A stretch of 57,123 nt of DNA from Haplosporangium gracile (taxonomy: Eukaryota > Mortierellomycota > Mortierellomycetes > Mortierellales > Mortierellaceae). The notes under the pieces are model-generated. The model was not told the DNA's origin. It did no database searches and worked only from the letters and a program-made list of their open reading frames with translations. The DNA is taken from positions 1-57,123 of the forward strand of contig JAAAUF010000126.1 of NCBI GenBank assembly GCA_015499985.1, in the 5' to 3' direction. Of the stretch, positions 45,900-55,845 are shown piece after piece (the stretch's first letter is position 1; each line of letters starts with the position of its first letter). Both the position numbers and the translations under genes were made by a program.

Positions 45900-46950
45900 T
45901 CTTTAGGACCAGAGAGGACGTCGCAGGGTTTTGGGCTGCCCTTCTAGCGAGATCAAGAGCCTCGCCATTGACCTGGGTAAAGAGTGCTTGGCTGGCGCAG
46001 GCGCTCTTTTGCCGTCCAAGAAATCCACCACGTCTGCCGTGTCGACATCGACATCCGCTCTACAGTCTACCAGCTCCCAGCCGACCGCAACCACTAAGGG
46101 CACCTCCACAACGCCATCATCCATTACTATCAACACTCAGCCTGTGCCAAGCCAGCATTAGCTTACACTGCGACCCCGCCACAAACATTTTTCAAACTGT
46201 CCGTTAAACAGAAAGCCGTATATCAACCAACTCTCAAACACAGGAAATGGCTGGAGCGGCGACGAATGGAGACTACAGAAGAAGGTCAGTCAATCAGTGA
46301 CATAGAGAGCAATCTTCCCCCACATCGATGCCCAGACGGCAGTGTTGAGAAGTACGTTAACGCGAGACAAGAGATGGAGACTGTTTTGTACGATTTCCAC
46401 AACAAACCGGCGTTCAAGGAAAATGCCAGGAACACGCAACGGATTAAGGAGCAGGATTTTTGACTGGTTGCCGATCGATTGTTGCGAATGGTTGGAGGGT
46501 CCACCGGTGCCAAGAGACAGGACGACAACTTGGTCATTATCGGGATCGGCCTCGGAGATTTCAAGCCACATCATGCCCTTTCTTCGCTCCACACCGCTTT
46601 TTGCTCATATTTTATCCAACTGGTAAGTGAACAGTGCCGGTCTTTTGTCAACAAACTGGTGGTTTTGAAATCAAAGACTAGTAGCTGACACAACACTCTC
46701 TCTCTTCTGTATTTTATAATTTTCTTAGGCAAGATCTCTGGGATACTTTGTCGTGGGTGTAAATGAATTTTATACATCCAAGAAATGTCTGGTTTGTCAG
46801 GTCTTCATCGGTCAAGTCAACCTCTAACGGTTGTATTGCCCGCACTGCAAGAGCTTCATGCACCGAGACGAGCTGGCAGGGCACAATATGTGCAATATTT
46901 TCAAGGACACTTGCTGGATCAAGAGCGACCATAGTACCTGCAACCAGTCT
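45900..46950 (+). other. RuvC and zinc-ribbon part of the pseudogene
   Basis: The order RuvC-I Asp, candidate Glu in VNEFYTSK, Cys-x2-Cys, Cys-x2-Cys and HRDxLAGHN matches the C-terminal half of TnpB and its eukaryotic Fanzor relatives, which are RNA-guided DNA nucleases. The candidate Glu lies beside the zinc ribbon, the rearranged position described for Fanzor proteins. An intron between about 46621 and 46732 joins FCSYFIQL to ARSLGYFVVG. Confidence 0.65.
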
Positions 46951-47068
46951 ACGCGGATGGTACCCTCGTGTGGGCATAAAACAGGGTCAAGAACAACGTC
47001 AAGGATCAGGATCTGCCCGAGCGTTCTATCCCGAAGGCGTGCAGTGAAGAGCGCTGTCGTCCTACCAC

Positions 47069-47240
47069 AGCCAAGGATGCCAGCAAGGATGAGTTCCAGG
47101 ATTCGAGTCAAACACGTAGAGCATTGGTCAAGCGCCTCCCTCTGTTCCAGCCAAGGATATCAGCATGGATGAACCTCAAGATACAAGCCAGCCTGACCGA
47201 ACTCCGGTCAAGCGTGCCCTCCATGACCCGCTGGAGGAGG
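47069..47240 (+). repeat. Two 80-base repeats in the pseudogene C-terminal tail
   Basis: GCCAAGGAT(G/A)(C/T)CAGCA units start at about 47069 and 47149 and encode AKDxSxDExQDxSQ-like peptides ending in VKR. They look like an in-frame duplication in the ancestral gene's disordered tail. Confidence 0.55.
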
Positions 47241-47257
47241 ATACGCCCCCCTACTAA

Positions 47258-48125
47258 GAAGACTATTCGGCTTGGCTAGTCTCGGATATTTTCGACCATA
47301 TCTTGAATTGGCGAATACATGGTCGAGTTGGGTGGGTCGGGAAGGCGTTGCGATTGCTTACTTCGGTGACGTAATTATAGCGCCCATTACCCCGGCCTGC
47401 AGCAGACAGACACCCTCCCCTCCTCTCCCTCTCCCCACTCTTGACCTCTCTGTCCGTCCTTCAGTCCACTTATTCCTACACACTCAATTCGCTCAGGCAT
47501 CATCCAGCATCCTCATCCTTCTCTTCTATCCTTCTATCCCTCTGTCACTCTCTCTCCCTCACGTTTACCTCCACCTTCTTGTCAAGTATCTTTCACATCC
47601 ATTCATTCAGACACACACTCCTCGCCTGGCTCTTGGTCTGAAACCCTACTACGCGCTTCTTTTTTTTTATCGTTTAAACGTGAACCTGTAAGAGCCAACT
47701 CATCCCTTATTTGCCGCCTTTTTTTTTGAATTATACCTTTTTTTTTGTCAATGTGTATTCAGGGCGCTTGTGCAGCCAGGCCCAAGGTTATAATATAATA
47801 ATAGATCAGTCGTCAAAGCGAGATTCACACAGACTTAAAGTAAAAAGGAAGAAGGCGGATGCAGATCACTTTTCGCTTTCTTGTCACGTTCTCCTCTCCT
47901 CTTTCCCTCGGGTACCCTTAGGGAACGCGTTCCATCCTCGACCAACAACGCGATCATCATCTTTCAATAGGGGTTTGGTTTGAAAGATTGCTAACTCGAC
48001 ATTGTTGTCCCCCTTTGTGCCTTGTCAACAAACTAGGATCATACTTCGACTTTATTTTTCCCATTTCAAAGGCAACATCCGCTTTGCAAATCATTTCTCA
48101 TCTCCACACCCCACCACCCTAAAGC
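47258..48125. other. Promoter region of the RSC-like gene
   Basis: It contains a CGGTGACGTA decamer (47364-47373), a long pyrimidine-rich tract around 47405-47560 and T-runs near 47660-47745. No coding sequence is evident. Confidence 0.5.
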
Positions 48126-51100
48126 ATGCCGAGAAAGGCCGCTGACAGCAGCAGTTCCATTGCGGAGGGTCTCTCCTCGGACAAGAAGGAAGCCATGACA
48201 CAGATTCTGGATCGCTTGGAGAACCTTTCGGACAAGAGGTGCATCCCTTTTCTTATTCAGATTTTGATGATTTCAACGTAAGGAAAGGAGCATATGGATC
48301 TTCTAACACGCTATGCACTTTTTTGATGGCATTCCCGTTCATTGTTTCTAGCGGACGACTGATAGCCGATCTATTCATGGAACTGCCGGATCGCGAGGAA
48401 TACCCGGATTACTATTTGACAATAACGAACCCAATCGCACTGGACTTGGTTCGCGTATGTGTGTTGCGAATCAAACGGAAAAATAGCATTTCAGTTACAC
48501 AACCTTAATGGCTCGTAGCCTCTAGATACAACCAACTTACACGTGGATGTCGTATTTCATTCCTTTACAAACAACTATAGGATCGTTTGGAGAAGGGCGC
48601 CTACGCCAACGACAGCATCAGTCAATTTGCAAAAGACCTCAGGACACTCACTGCGAACGCCAAGGAGTACAATCGCAAAGGATCTCCTATCCACCGGGAT
48701 GCCACAACTCTGGAGGTAAGCAACCAGGGAGACGACTGGTTGGTGTAGAGAAGGTGCGGTTCTACATAAATTACTGCATTTTGGCCTCCCTTTGTGCCCC
48801 TTAGCCCCGTAGCGCCCTAGAGAATCCCCGCGAACCGCTATATAAAAGGAGGAAGGAGAGGAAAAAGGAATGGGTTACAATCATGCGCATGAGCTCATCT
48901 ACGTGTGCCATATTGCCATTATTCCCTTTTTGGTTCTCACATTCTAACCTTTAGACGTCTTTACTTTTCTTTATCCTATTCCTCTCTGCCCCCTTGTTGT
49001 AGAGTCACATCGAAGCAGCAATGCAAGTGCTTTTGGATGACGGTCAGCAGGAGGAGCAGATTCAAGTAAGCGCGAAAACCACCCCTGGAATCACACGCCG
49101 CAATTGACCCTTTCTTGGACAATTGTAACAGGACCTTAATCATATGTGATCATATATCTCTCAACTAGTTTTCGATCGAGTTCTGCCACCGTGTATTAAG
49201 TGTGATCAAGAACCACAAGGACGCAAGGTAAACATTGTCTGATGTTACCTCCCTTTTCCTGCCCTCCTCCCTCGCTCCTCTTTCATCCCTTATGTCTATG
49301 ACTGTGTGCTACTGATAGTAATTGGTTTTCTGTTCAATTGGATGACGTACTGTTATCGTTTCCCCTCCTTTGTTATATCTTACGTCCAGTGGCCGTCTGG
49401 TGTCTGAACTCTTCCTCGAGTTACCCAGTCAGGATGAGTATCCGGATTACTACGAGGAGGTAAGGGTTAAAAAGCTCTTTTTCTTTTGATCTCTTACGGC
49501 TTCGAACGCTTACGCTAACGAGGAATTGCCTCTGTCGATTGTCTTGAAATGATGTTAAAACGCCCTTCTTCATTTTTTTTATTTTTTCTTCATTCACAGA
49601 TCACTCGACCCATAGCATTGGATGGAATCAAGAGGAAAATCATCAGCCGAGCATACACCACTCTGGAAAGTTTCGAGGACGACTTTGAACAAATGTTTGA
49701 GAACGCCAAACAGTACAACGCCGAGGGCTCTGATGTTTACATGGATGCCGAGGAGCTTCAGGTAATTTTTTCAACATACTAGGAAAATTGAAAATTCTTT
49801 GTTTTGCCGTTTGATCTATGTCTTTATCAAGGAGCAAGGATCTGATGCAGTTCATCTTTTGCGTTTCTTATAACAGCAATTGTTCTGGAAGGAGATTGGC
49901 AAGGAAGGAAAGGGCTCGACAAAGGCAAAAAACGCAAGAAAACATGTCAAGGAGCTGCTGCAGGTTGCGGTACGCGGAGTAACCTACAATGTCGGTATGT
50001 CACCAACTTCGATCCGTTCGCACTTATCGTCACTGCATACTTCTTTGTTGATGTCTCTGGGCTAGGACTAATCAGCGATCGGGCTATTCTCATTCATATA
50101 GGCGACTTTGTGCATCTCAGGAACGACGATGACCGCACCAAACCCATTATTGCTCTCATTCATAGCATTTGGATTGACGAAAAGTAGGCACATGTCACGA
50201 CTTTCCTTCTTTAAGACGTAACACGGGGGTCTTAAATAGTCGATGTGACGCTAACTCAATTATTTTAATGATATGAACCATAGCGGACAAACGGGCTTGG
50301 ATGCGACATGGTTCTTGCGACCAGATCAGATTGTTCACCCATACGCCAGTCGGTTCTACCCTTCGGAGATTCTCAAGGCAGGAACTCATGAGCACATGGT
50401 AGATGAGATTGAGGAAAAGTGCTTCGTGTTATATACCAGGGACTACATTCGAGGGCGGCCAGTGGAGTGGAAACAAGGACAGAACATCTACTTGTGCGAA
50501 CAGCGTTATAGCGAGTCATACAAGACGGTGTCCAAGATCAAGAATTGGGCCAGCTGTCTCCCTCCAGGCCACAAACCCAGCGACATCAAGTTTAACCTTT
50601 TTCCAGAGCCCTTGGTCCTCAAGAAGTTACCGAGTGCGTCGATGATGGACAAGGCTGCCGGAAAGCATGAACTGGTAGAAGATGCCTCACGCGCAAGTAC
50701 ACCTCAGGAGGCTAACTCTGTTGCCTCAAGAGGTGCCGTTGCTGGTACCAACAAGCGCAACTCTGTCAACCATCATCCTGGATCACCACCTCTGACCAAG
50801 GGTGCCATGGGCAATGCCCACCCACCCAACTGGGTCCGTTGCAACTATGCAAGTCTCAGCACCGGCCTGCAATGCCCTGCGTAAGTCATGTACATATGAT
50901 ATATACATTATCTTACTACACGTACTTCATGAGCATTTGCTAATTAATCCACCTTTGCATTCGGATAATAGTGTTTTCCAAACCAAGGCTGATTTGCAGA
51001 ACCATGTGGCGACGGAGCATGCAATTACATCAAATGTTTCTTCACCACCAGTCATGAAGCGTGGACGACCTAGGAAGAATCCTCTCCCAGCAACAGCTAC

Positions 51101-52778
51101 GACCGCTTCTCCGGCTGTGCCACAGGCAACGGGAGTCCAGCAGCCTATGATGGGTCAGCCAGGCGCATACCAGCAACAGGGATACAACTTTAATCCTTCA
51201 GGACCCTATGGTGGCATCCCACCACGGCCTGGAATGCCTGGTCAGCCCAACCCAGGATATCCTCAACAGCAATCGCCTATGCACCATATGCAGCAGCAAC
51301 CGCACCAGATGGCCCAACAGCAGCAAAGAGGCATTCCTTACCAACAACAGCCATTCAGTCAGCCAATGCAGCCTGGCCAACCGCGTCCTCAGGGATTTCC
51401 CCAGGGTGCGCCTTATGGACAACCTTATGGCCAGCCTTACCCTCAGCAACCGGGTCACCCTCAACACCAACAATATCCTCAACAGCCCCAGCAGTTTGGT
51501 CAGCCCCAATTCCCCCAACAAGGATTTCCTCCTCAAGGCTATCCCCAACAGCAGCAATATCCTGGAGCATTTTCGCCTCAGCAGCAACAGCAACAGCAAC
51601 AATACGCAATGCAACAGCAGCAGCAGGTACCACAGTACGGCCAGGCATTCCCTGGACAGTCACCTCAGATGCAGCAACAACAGCAACAGCAGCAACAACT
51701 GGCTCAACAACAGGCGATGCAGCAGCAACTTGCTCAGCAACAACAACTGGCGCAAAAGCAGCAACTGACGCAACAGCAACAGCTTGCTCAGCAACAGCAA
51801 CTCGCACAACAGCAACAGCTAGCTCAGCAACAGCATTTGGCTCAACAGCAGGCTTTGCAACATCAACAGCAGCAGCAGGCGGCATTACAGCAACAACAGC
51901 AACAACAGCAACAACAGGCAGCTCTGGCCAAGCAGCAGGCAGCATTGCAACAGCAGCAACAGCAGCAACAGCAACAGCAATTAGCGCAACAACAGGCCAT
52001 GCAGCAGCAAGCATTGCAGCAACAGCAAAAATTGCAACAGCAACAGATTCAACAGGCACAACAGCATTTGCAGCAACATCCCCAGCAGCATCAACCTGTG
52101 ATTCAGTCGCCTCCATTCCAACAGGCACACGCACAGATTCCCGTGTCTTCCCCCCAACAGTTCCAAAAGCCTCTCCCACCACCATCACAACAGCAGTCCC
52201 AGACACCGACTCAGCAGGTTCAGCCACCGCAGCAGTTACCCCCAATGGCATCACCTGGTCCGTTCAACAACCATATCAGATCTAACTCTATCGGATCACC
52301 CCACGCACCCGTACCTGCAACCCCAACGTCGACGATTACCACGCCCATGGACGCTGCAGGACTTGAATTGTCTGGAATGAATGTAAACCTCAATAATGCT
52401 GACCACGGACGCCTCTCTCCTGCGGTGAAGGAAGGAGCATCGACAGTTCTTGCGCCCAAGACGATCGATCTGTTTGCGCATAGCGACAAGGGACATGTGT
52501 TTTGGTTTGCAGGTCCTCCATTGGATGTGATACCGTTGCCTAAGCCTCATCATTCGGTGGAATATTTGACAGCCAAGCGACAGAAGCTCCAGAACGGCAA
52601 GGCCTTGCACCGTAGGAAGGATGTGAATGGCTCTTTGGCGGACAGTGTTGTCTTGACGAATGGGCTTCATGGAGGAGCACTATCGGCGGATGATGATGTT
52701 CTGTCAGTGGTTGCTGCTGGCCTTGAGGCATTAAGCGAACAACTCAAACAGGATGTGCAGGTCATTCAGACTAGCTAG
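48126..52778 (+). CDS. RSC1/2-like chromatin remodelling subunit (bromodomains and BAH)
   Basis: Eleven exons (48126-48238, 48352-48454, 48581-48715, 49003-49065, 49169-49227, 49390-49459, 49600-49761, 49877-49994, 50102-50183, 50284-50880, 50972-52778) close in phase to about 1102 residues. Two bromodomains are encoded by exons 2-3 (LFMELPDREEYPDYY, AKEYNRKGS) and 6-7 (LFLELPSQDEYPDYY, AKQYNAEGS). The BAH domain starts at GDFVHLRNDDD and includes CEQRYSES. A degenerate C2H2-like finger (CNYASLS...C...H...H) follows, then a Pro/Gln region with a long polyglutamine tract and the C-terminal motif GHVFWFAGPPLDVIPLP. The architecture fits yeast Rsc1/Rsc2 and polybromo proteins, which help RSC/PBAF complexes bind acetylated nucleosomes in the nucleus. 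Confidence 0.93.
51580..52080 (+). repeat. Polyglutamine-coding CAG/CAA tract
   Basis: Long stretches of mixed CAA and CAG codons with interspersed LAQQ and ALQ units. The codon mixture makes it less prone to slippage than a pure CAG run. It lies in the disordered C-terminal half of the RSC-like subunit. Confidence 0.9.
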
Positions 52779-52823
52779 TCCTTTCCTTTTTCTATCTTTT
52801 TTCCCACTTTTTTCCACCTATGT

Positions 52824-52829
52824 AATAAA
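52824..52829 (+). terminator. Poly(A) signal of the RSC-like gene
   Basis: AATAAA about 45 bases after the stop, downstream of T-rich sequence. Confidence 0.5.
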
Positions 52830-53354
52830 ATCGCCAGCACATTCATGATCTACTCGTCCTTTGCATGCTCTTTGCTCCTTTTGCTCCTTGCCCCTTTGTT
52901 CATTCTATAGCTTTGAAGATACCATCAGGTCTAGAACTTGTTTTCAACACCGTGTGAGAGATGGACATAATCATTTGCCCGAAGTTTGTTTATCTGAAGG
53001 TTTGTGTATCTTGGCTATGCGCATGAGCGTATGTCAGTTATCTTTATCGGCGTTGCCTCTTTTACCTTTTCGTCCTGTATATGTTTGTGTTCGTCGCTCT
53101 TCTTTTTTTTCTTCTCTTTTTGCCTTTTCCTTTTTCTTCAAATTTCCCACCCATACTCTCGCAAAATCTTACTTTCTCACACGCTATCAATCACAATCAC
53201 AATCACAATCACTCATTCATCTTGCCCGCATTTTTCAGGATCTTATCACAGGGCATTACACACACAGTTGCCCCACACAAAACTTAAAAAACACACACGC
53301 AACAATCACAGCAACGTCAACCGCAACCATCACCACAAACCAACAAGGACGCGG
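52830..53354. other. Gap and leader before the second F-box gene
   Basis: It is pyrimidine-rich, with an AATCAC hexamer repeat near 53187-53212 and a CACACA stretch near 53260-53300. The frame of the F-box gene is open upstream through this leader but its composition is biased, so I treat it as untranslated. Confidence 0.5.
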
Positions 53355-55703
53355 ATGAGACGGCAGGCATCAACGTCGTCGTTCCAGGACCTGCCGCAGG
53401 AGATCCAGGACATGATCTTTGTCCTACTGTCGAGACATGATGCTGCGGTGTGTGCGTTGGTCTGTCAAGCGTGGTTTGAGACTTTTGCGCCCGTTCTCTT
53501 GGATTCTCTTGCTTCGACGTCTCCTGATACAGGACCTGGCGATGGCAGTAATGTTGTTCCTGGAGCAGGAACAGGAGGAGGAGGGGGAGAAGTAGTAGTA
53601 GGGGTGCGGCAGGGGGTGCGGACGGTTCTGGATGCGTATCAGCGGATGGCGGGGTGGCTGTATTCACAAGGACAAGGTCAGAAAGAAAGAAGGAAGGAAG
53701 GCTGCAATACGGTGGTGCATCAGGGCGCTCATGACAAGGCTAGCGCTAAAACAGGAAAGTCAACAATGTTCGGAGGACTACTGCAGGCGCCAGAGCCAGT
53801 CATGCCAACGGTTTCAAGATCCACAGTGGAACAGGTGCTCAAGAACACTGACTGTCTCAAGGAGGTGAGGGTGAGTGGGTCGTGGACTCCTTTGACCGCA
53901 ACAACATCCGCAGCGGGAGCAGGAGCAGGAGCAGGAGCAGGAGCGATGTTTCAGGATTCGTCTCCTTTTCTCGACAAGCGACGGCCACCGTATCCACTTT
54001 GTCGTATGGATTCACTCCACATTGTGAACATCAATGCCACTCACATGCACCTGCGGGACAAGGAGACCAGCCTCTTGTCGCTCCTGGAATGCCACCGCCC
54101 TTCTTCGACTCCCCTCTCTTCCTTTTACTCATCCTCCTCCCCATCATCATCGTCGTCGTCGTCACCGCCACCATTGAGTCAGGATGAACTTGGATTGCAG
54201 CTTAGTCGAACAGCGACTATCTCCATGATATCACAGAACTCTGCCAGCGTGCTAGGTTCTCTTCCGACGACGCTTTCCAAGCTTGTTTTGGAGACTGTCG
54301 AAGATACGCGAGTGACGGGGATGCTGGCCGCTTCTTGGCGGACGCTTGATAGCAGCAGCAGCAGTTGTAATGGAGAAGGGCTTCAGGAGGAATTGGACAG
54401 TACTCAGGCGCATACCAAAAGGAGGAGTGAGGGGGTTTCCTTCCAATCAACCCAACAGCAGAAGGAAGCAGATTTTCTTCATTTGCGGCGGATCCATCAT
54501 TCATGCCTACAACTCGATAAACAAATCTTCATACCCTTCCTCCGCCGATTCCACAACCTACACGAGATCCACCTCTGCCTCCCAGGAACCGTGCAGTCTT
54601 ATATCAAGGAGATCTCCGATGCCCTGTCAGCATCTTGCCCTGCTTTGAATGTAGGAGTCTTTGGAGGCCAAGAAAAGGATATATCAGATCAGGATCTTGC
54701 GACGTTAATTGGGTCGAGCGCCGGAGGGTGGAGGACTCTGGCAGTTGATACCCATTGCGTGTTTGGGCCTCTATCTACGATAGCGGTTGCGAGAGGTCGC
54801 CATGTGAGGATGTTAGAGAATCTCAGGTTGACGACGGGGAGCCTTGATTTCCCGAGTGGTATGATTCAGGAGCTGCTGTGTAATGCAACCAGGTTGAAGC
54901 GGTTCGAGGGGCGGTCGTTGCGCCGGGACTGGGCGCCGATGATGCATCTTTCTGCCAAGGATCTCGCCACCGGAGAATGGGTCTGCAAGGACCTGGAGAC
55001 CTTCCATTGCGCGATCAAGGATATCCCACGGCCTGACATCAAGACCCAGAAGAATGGACGCCCTTTGGTAGGACGAATGCATCGCGGGGATTCGATGGAG
55101 GAGAGTTTCCGGGTTCAACGGCTAGTGTATGAGCAGTTGGGCCGATTGTGGAAGTTGAGGGAGTTGGTGTTGGGGTACCGGTCTTGTGAAGGCGATGAGC
55201 GGTTTGGTGGGTTTGCGACAGATGAAGATAGGGGGTGGGAGCAGGGGATTACTGAGGCTGATTCATATTCTGTCGACAGTGCCTCCAGCCCCACTAGCCC
55301 CGCTGCCCCCAACAATATCAACGACGTTGACGATAGCGACGAAAATGGATGCAAGGATCAGGAGGAAGATGAGGATATGCCGACGGGACTATTATACGAC
55401 TGCTTGGCAATGAGTCTCGAAAGCGGGTTAGGATTACTTGGAGGACTGACAGAACTGAAATGGTTGTCGTTGGAGGGGACGAGTCATTGTGTCAAGGATG
55501 TCGAAAGAAAGTGGATGGCGACGCAATGGCCCGGTTTGTTTCTAGAGGATGAAGTAGAAGGCGAGGGTGATGGTGGTGGAGGTGGTAGAGGTGGTAGAGG
55601 TGGTGTATTAAGGGATGTGTTTTGGAAAAAGTTTATGATCTGTGGATACCACGCTACTGAGCCGTGGTATGACAACTGGGAGGACATAGAGGCCAACGCA
55701 TAA
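53355..55703 (+). CDS. F-box protein with LRR-like region
   Basis: An intronless frame of about 782 residues starting MRRQASTSSFQD. The F-box follows immediately (LPQEIQDMIFVLLSRHDAAV, CALVCQAWFETFAPVLLDSL). A Gly-rich spacer, an Ala-Gly run encoded by GCAGGA repeats (near 53905-53945) and Ser runs near 54120-54170 and 54350 interrupt weak leucine-rich segments (LPTTLSKLVLETVED, LRRFHNLHEIHLCLPG, LRELVLGYRS, LTELKWLSLEGTSH). The C-terminus has an acidic patch and a Gly-Arg-rich stretch. I chose the ATG next to the F-box because the upstream open frame is low-complexity leader. As for the 9.8 kb gene, an SCF substrate-receptor role is inferred from the family. Confidence 0.82.
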   Translation: MRRQASTSSFQDLPQEIQDMIFVLLSRHDAAVCALVCQAWFETFAPVLLDSLASTSPDTGPGDGSNVVPGAGTGGGGGEVVVGVRQGVRTVLDAYQRMAGWLYSQGQGQKERRKEGCNTVVHQGAHDKASAKTGKSTMFGGLLQAPEPVMPTVSRSTVEQVLKNTDCLKEVRVSGSWTPLTATTSAAGAGAGAGAGAMFQDSSPFLDKRRPPYPLCRMDSLHIVNINATHMHLRDKETSLLSLLECHRPSSTPLSSFYSSSSPSSSSSSSPPPLSQDELGLQLSRTATISMISQNSASVLGSLPTTLSKLVLETVEDTRVTGMLAASWRTLDSSSSSCNGEGLQEELDSTQAHTKRRSEGVSFQSTQQQKEADFLHLRRIHHSCLQLDKQIFIPFLRRFHNLHEIHLCLPGTVQSYIKEISDALSASCPALNVGVFGGQEKDISDQDLATLIGSSAGGWRTLAVDTHCVFGPLSTIAVARGRHVRMLENLRLTTGSLDFPSGMIQELLCNATRLKRFEGRSLRRDWAPMMHLSAKDLATGEWVCKDLETFHCAIKDIPRPDIKTQKNGRPLVGRMHRGDSMEESFRVQRLVYEQLGRLWKLRELVLGYRSCEGDERFGGFATDEDRGWEQGITEADSYSVDSASSPTSPAAPNNINDVDDSDENGCKDQEEDEDMPTGLLYDCLAMSLESGLGLLGGLTELKWLSLEGTSHCVKDVERKWMATQWPGLFLEDEVEGEGDGGGGGRGGRGGVLRDVFWKKFMICGYHATEPWYDNWEDIEANA

Positions 55704-55845
55704 TGTACGTTCTTTTTTTCATGTCAAGTTCAGGCGTACATAATCTTTTTATAGTAGGCAGGTAAGGCGAGTAGTCGCTAAAATTCTACACTCCTTTTTG
55801 CGAAAAAAAAATCCACTTTTCATAGTGAATGTGGATCTTTTTGAC

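Larger units (their letters stand above)
43003..47257 (+). pseudogene. Broken XPG/PIN nuclease fused to TnpB/Fanzor-like RuvC
   Basis: A coherent protein can be followed across several frames. The N-terminal part is XPG/FEN1-like: GVPWLWPLIKEKGY, VDLLASFYPQIRY, TSVLYLVG (Val at 43240-43242 where the family has catalytic Asp), SEADVAITRAYKLGN, then GDSDMEAY after a one-base loss in the G-run at 43548-43551, and SKNDYTTKLNQMGI. An intact intron (about 43831-43892) carries a CT repeat. A basic linker (KKYKFEPWK) with stops follows. The C-terminal part is TnpB-like: GYVPWGSIRIDGF, AIDLGKECLAGA (RuvC-I Asp at 45970-45972), GVNEFYTSKKCLVC, TAA at 46825-46827, then RLYCPHCKSFMHRDELAGHN (final Asp at 46867-46869). 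The tail ends KRALHDPLEEDTPPY. Many stops and shifts make it non-functional. The single-gene reading rests on contiguity and the shared strand. Confidence 0.72.

Noticed and set aside
43003..47257. A functional multi-intron gene instead of a pseudogene
   Set aside because: Several stops and frame changes, including the stop within the zinc ribbon and the shift inside GDSD, cannot be removed by plausible GT-AG introns without deleting conserved motifs.
51580..52080. Possible CRISPR or tandem array
   Set aside because: The repeats are glutamine codons within an open coding frame and have no spacer structure; the host is eukaryotic.
51355..52254. Minus-strand 299-codon ORF opposite the polyglutamine region
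   Set aside because: It is Ala/Val-rich only because it is antisense to CAA/CAG-rich coding sequence.
53004..53354. N-terminal extension of the second F-box protein
   Set aside because: The frame is open but low-complexity (Phe/Leu runs, Thr-Ile-Thr repeats), and the F-box begins right after the ATG at 53355.
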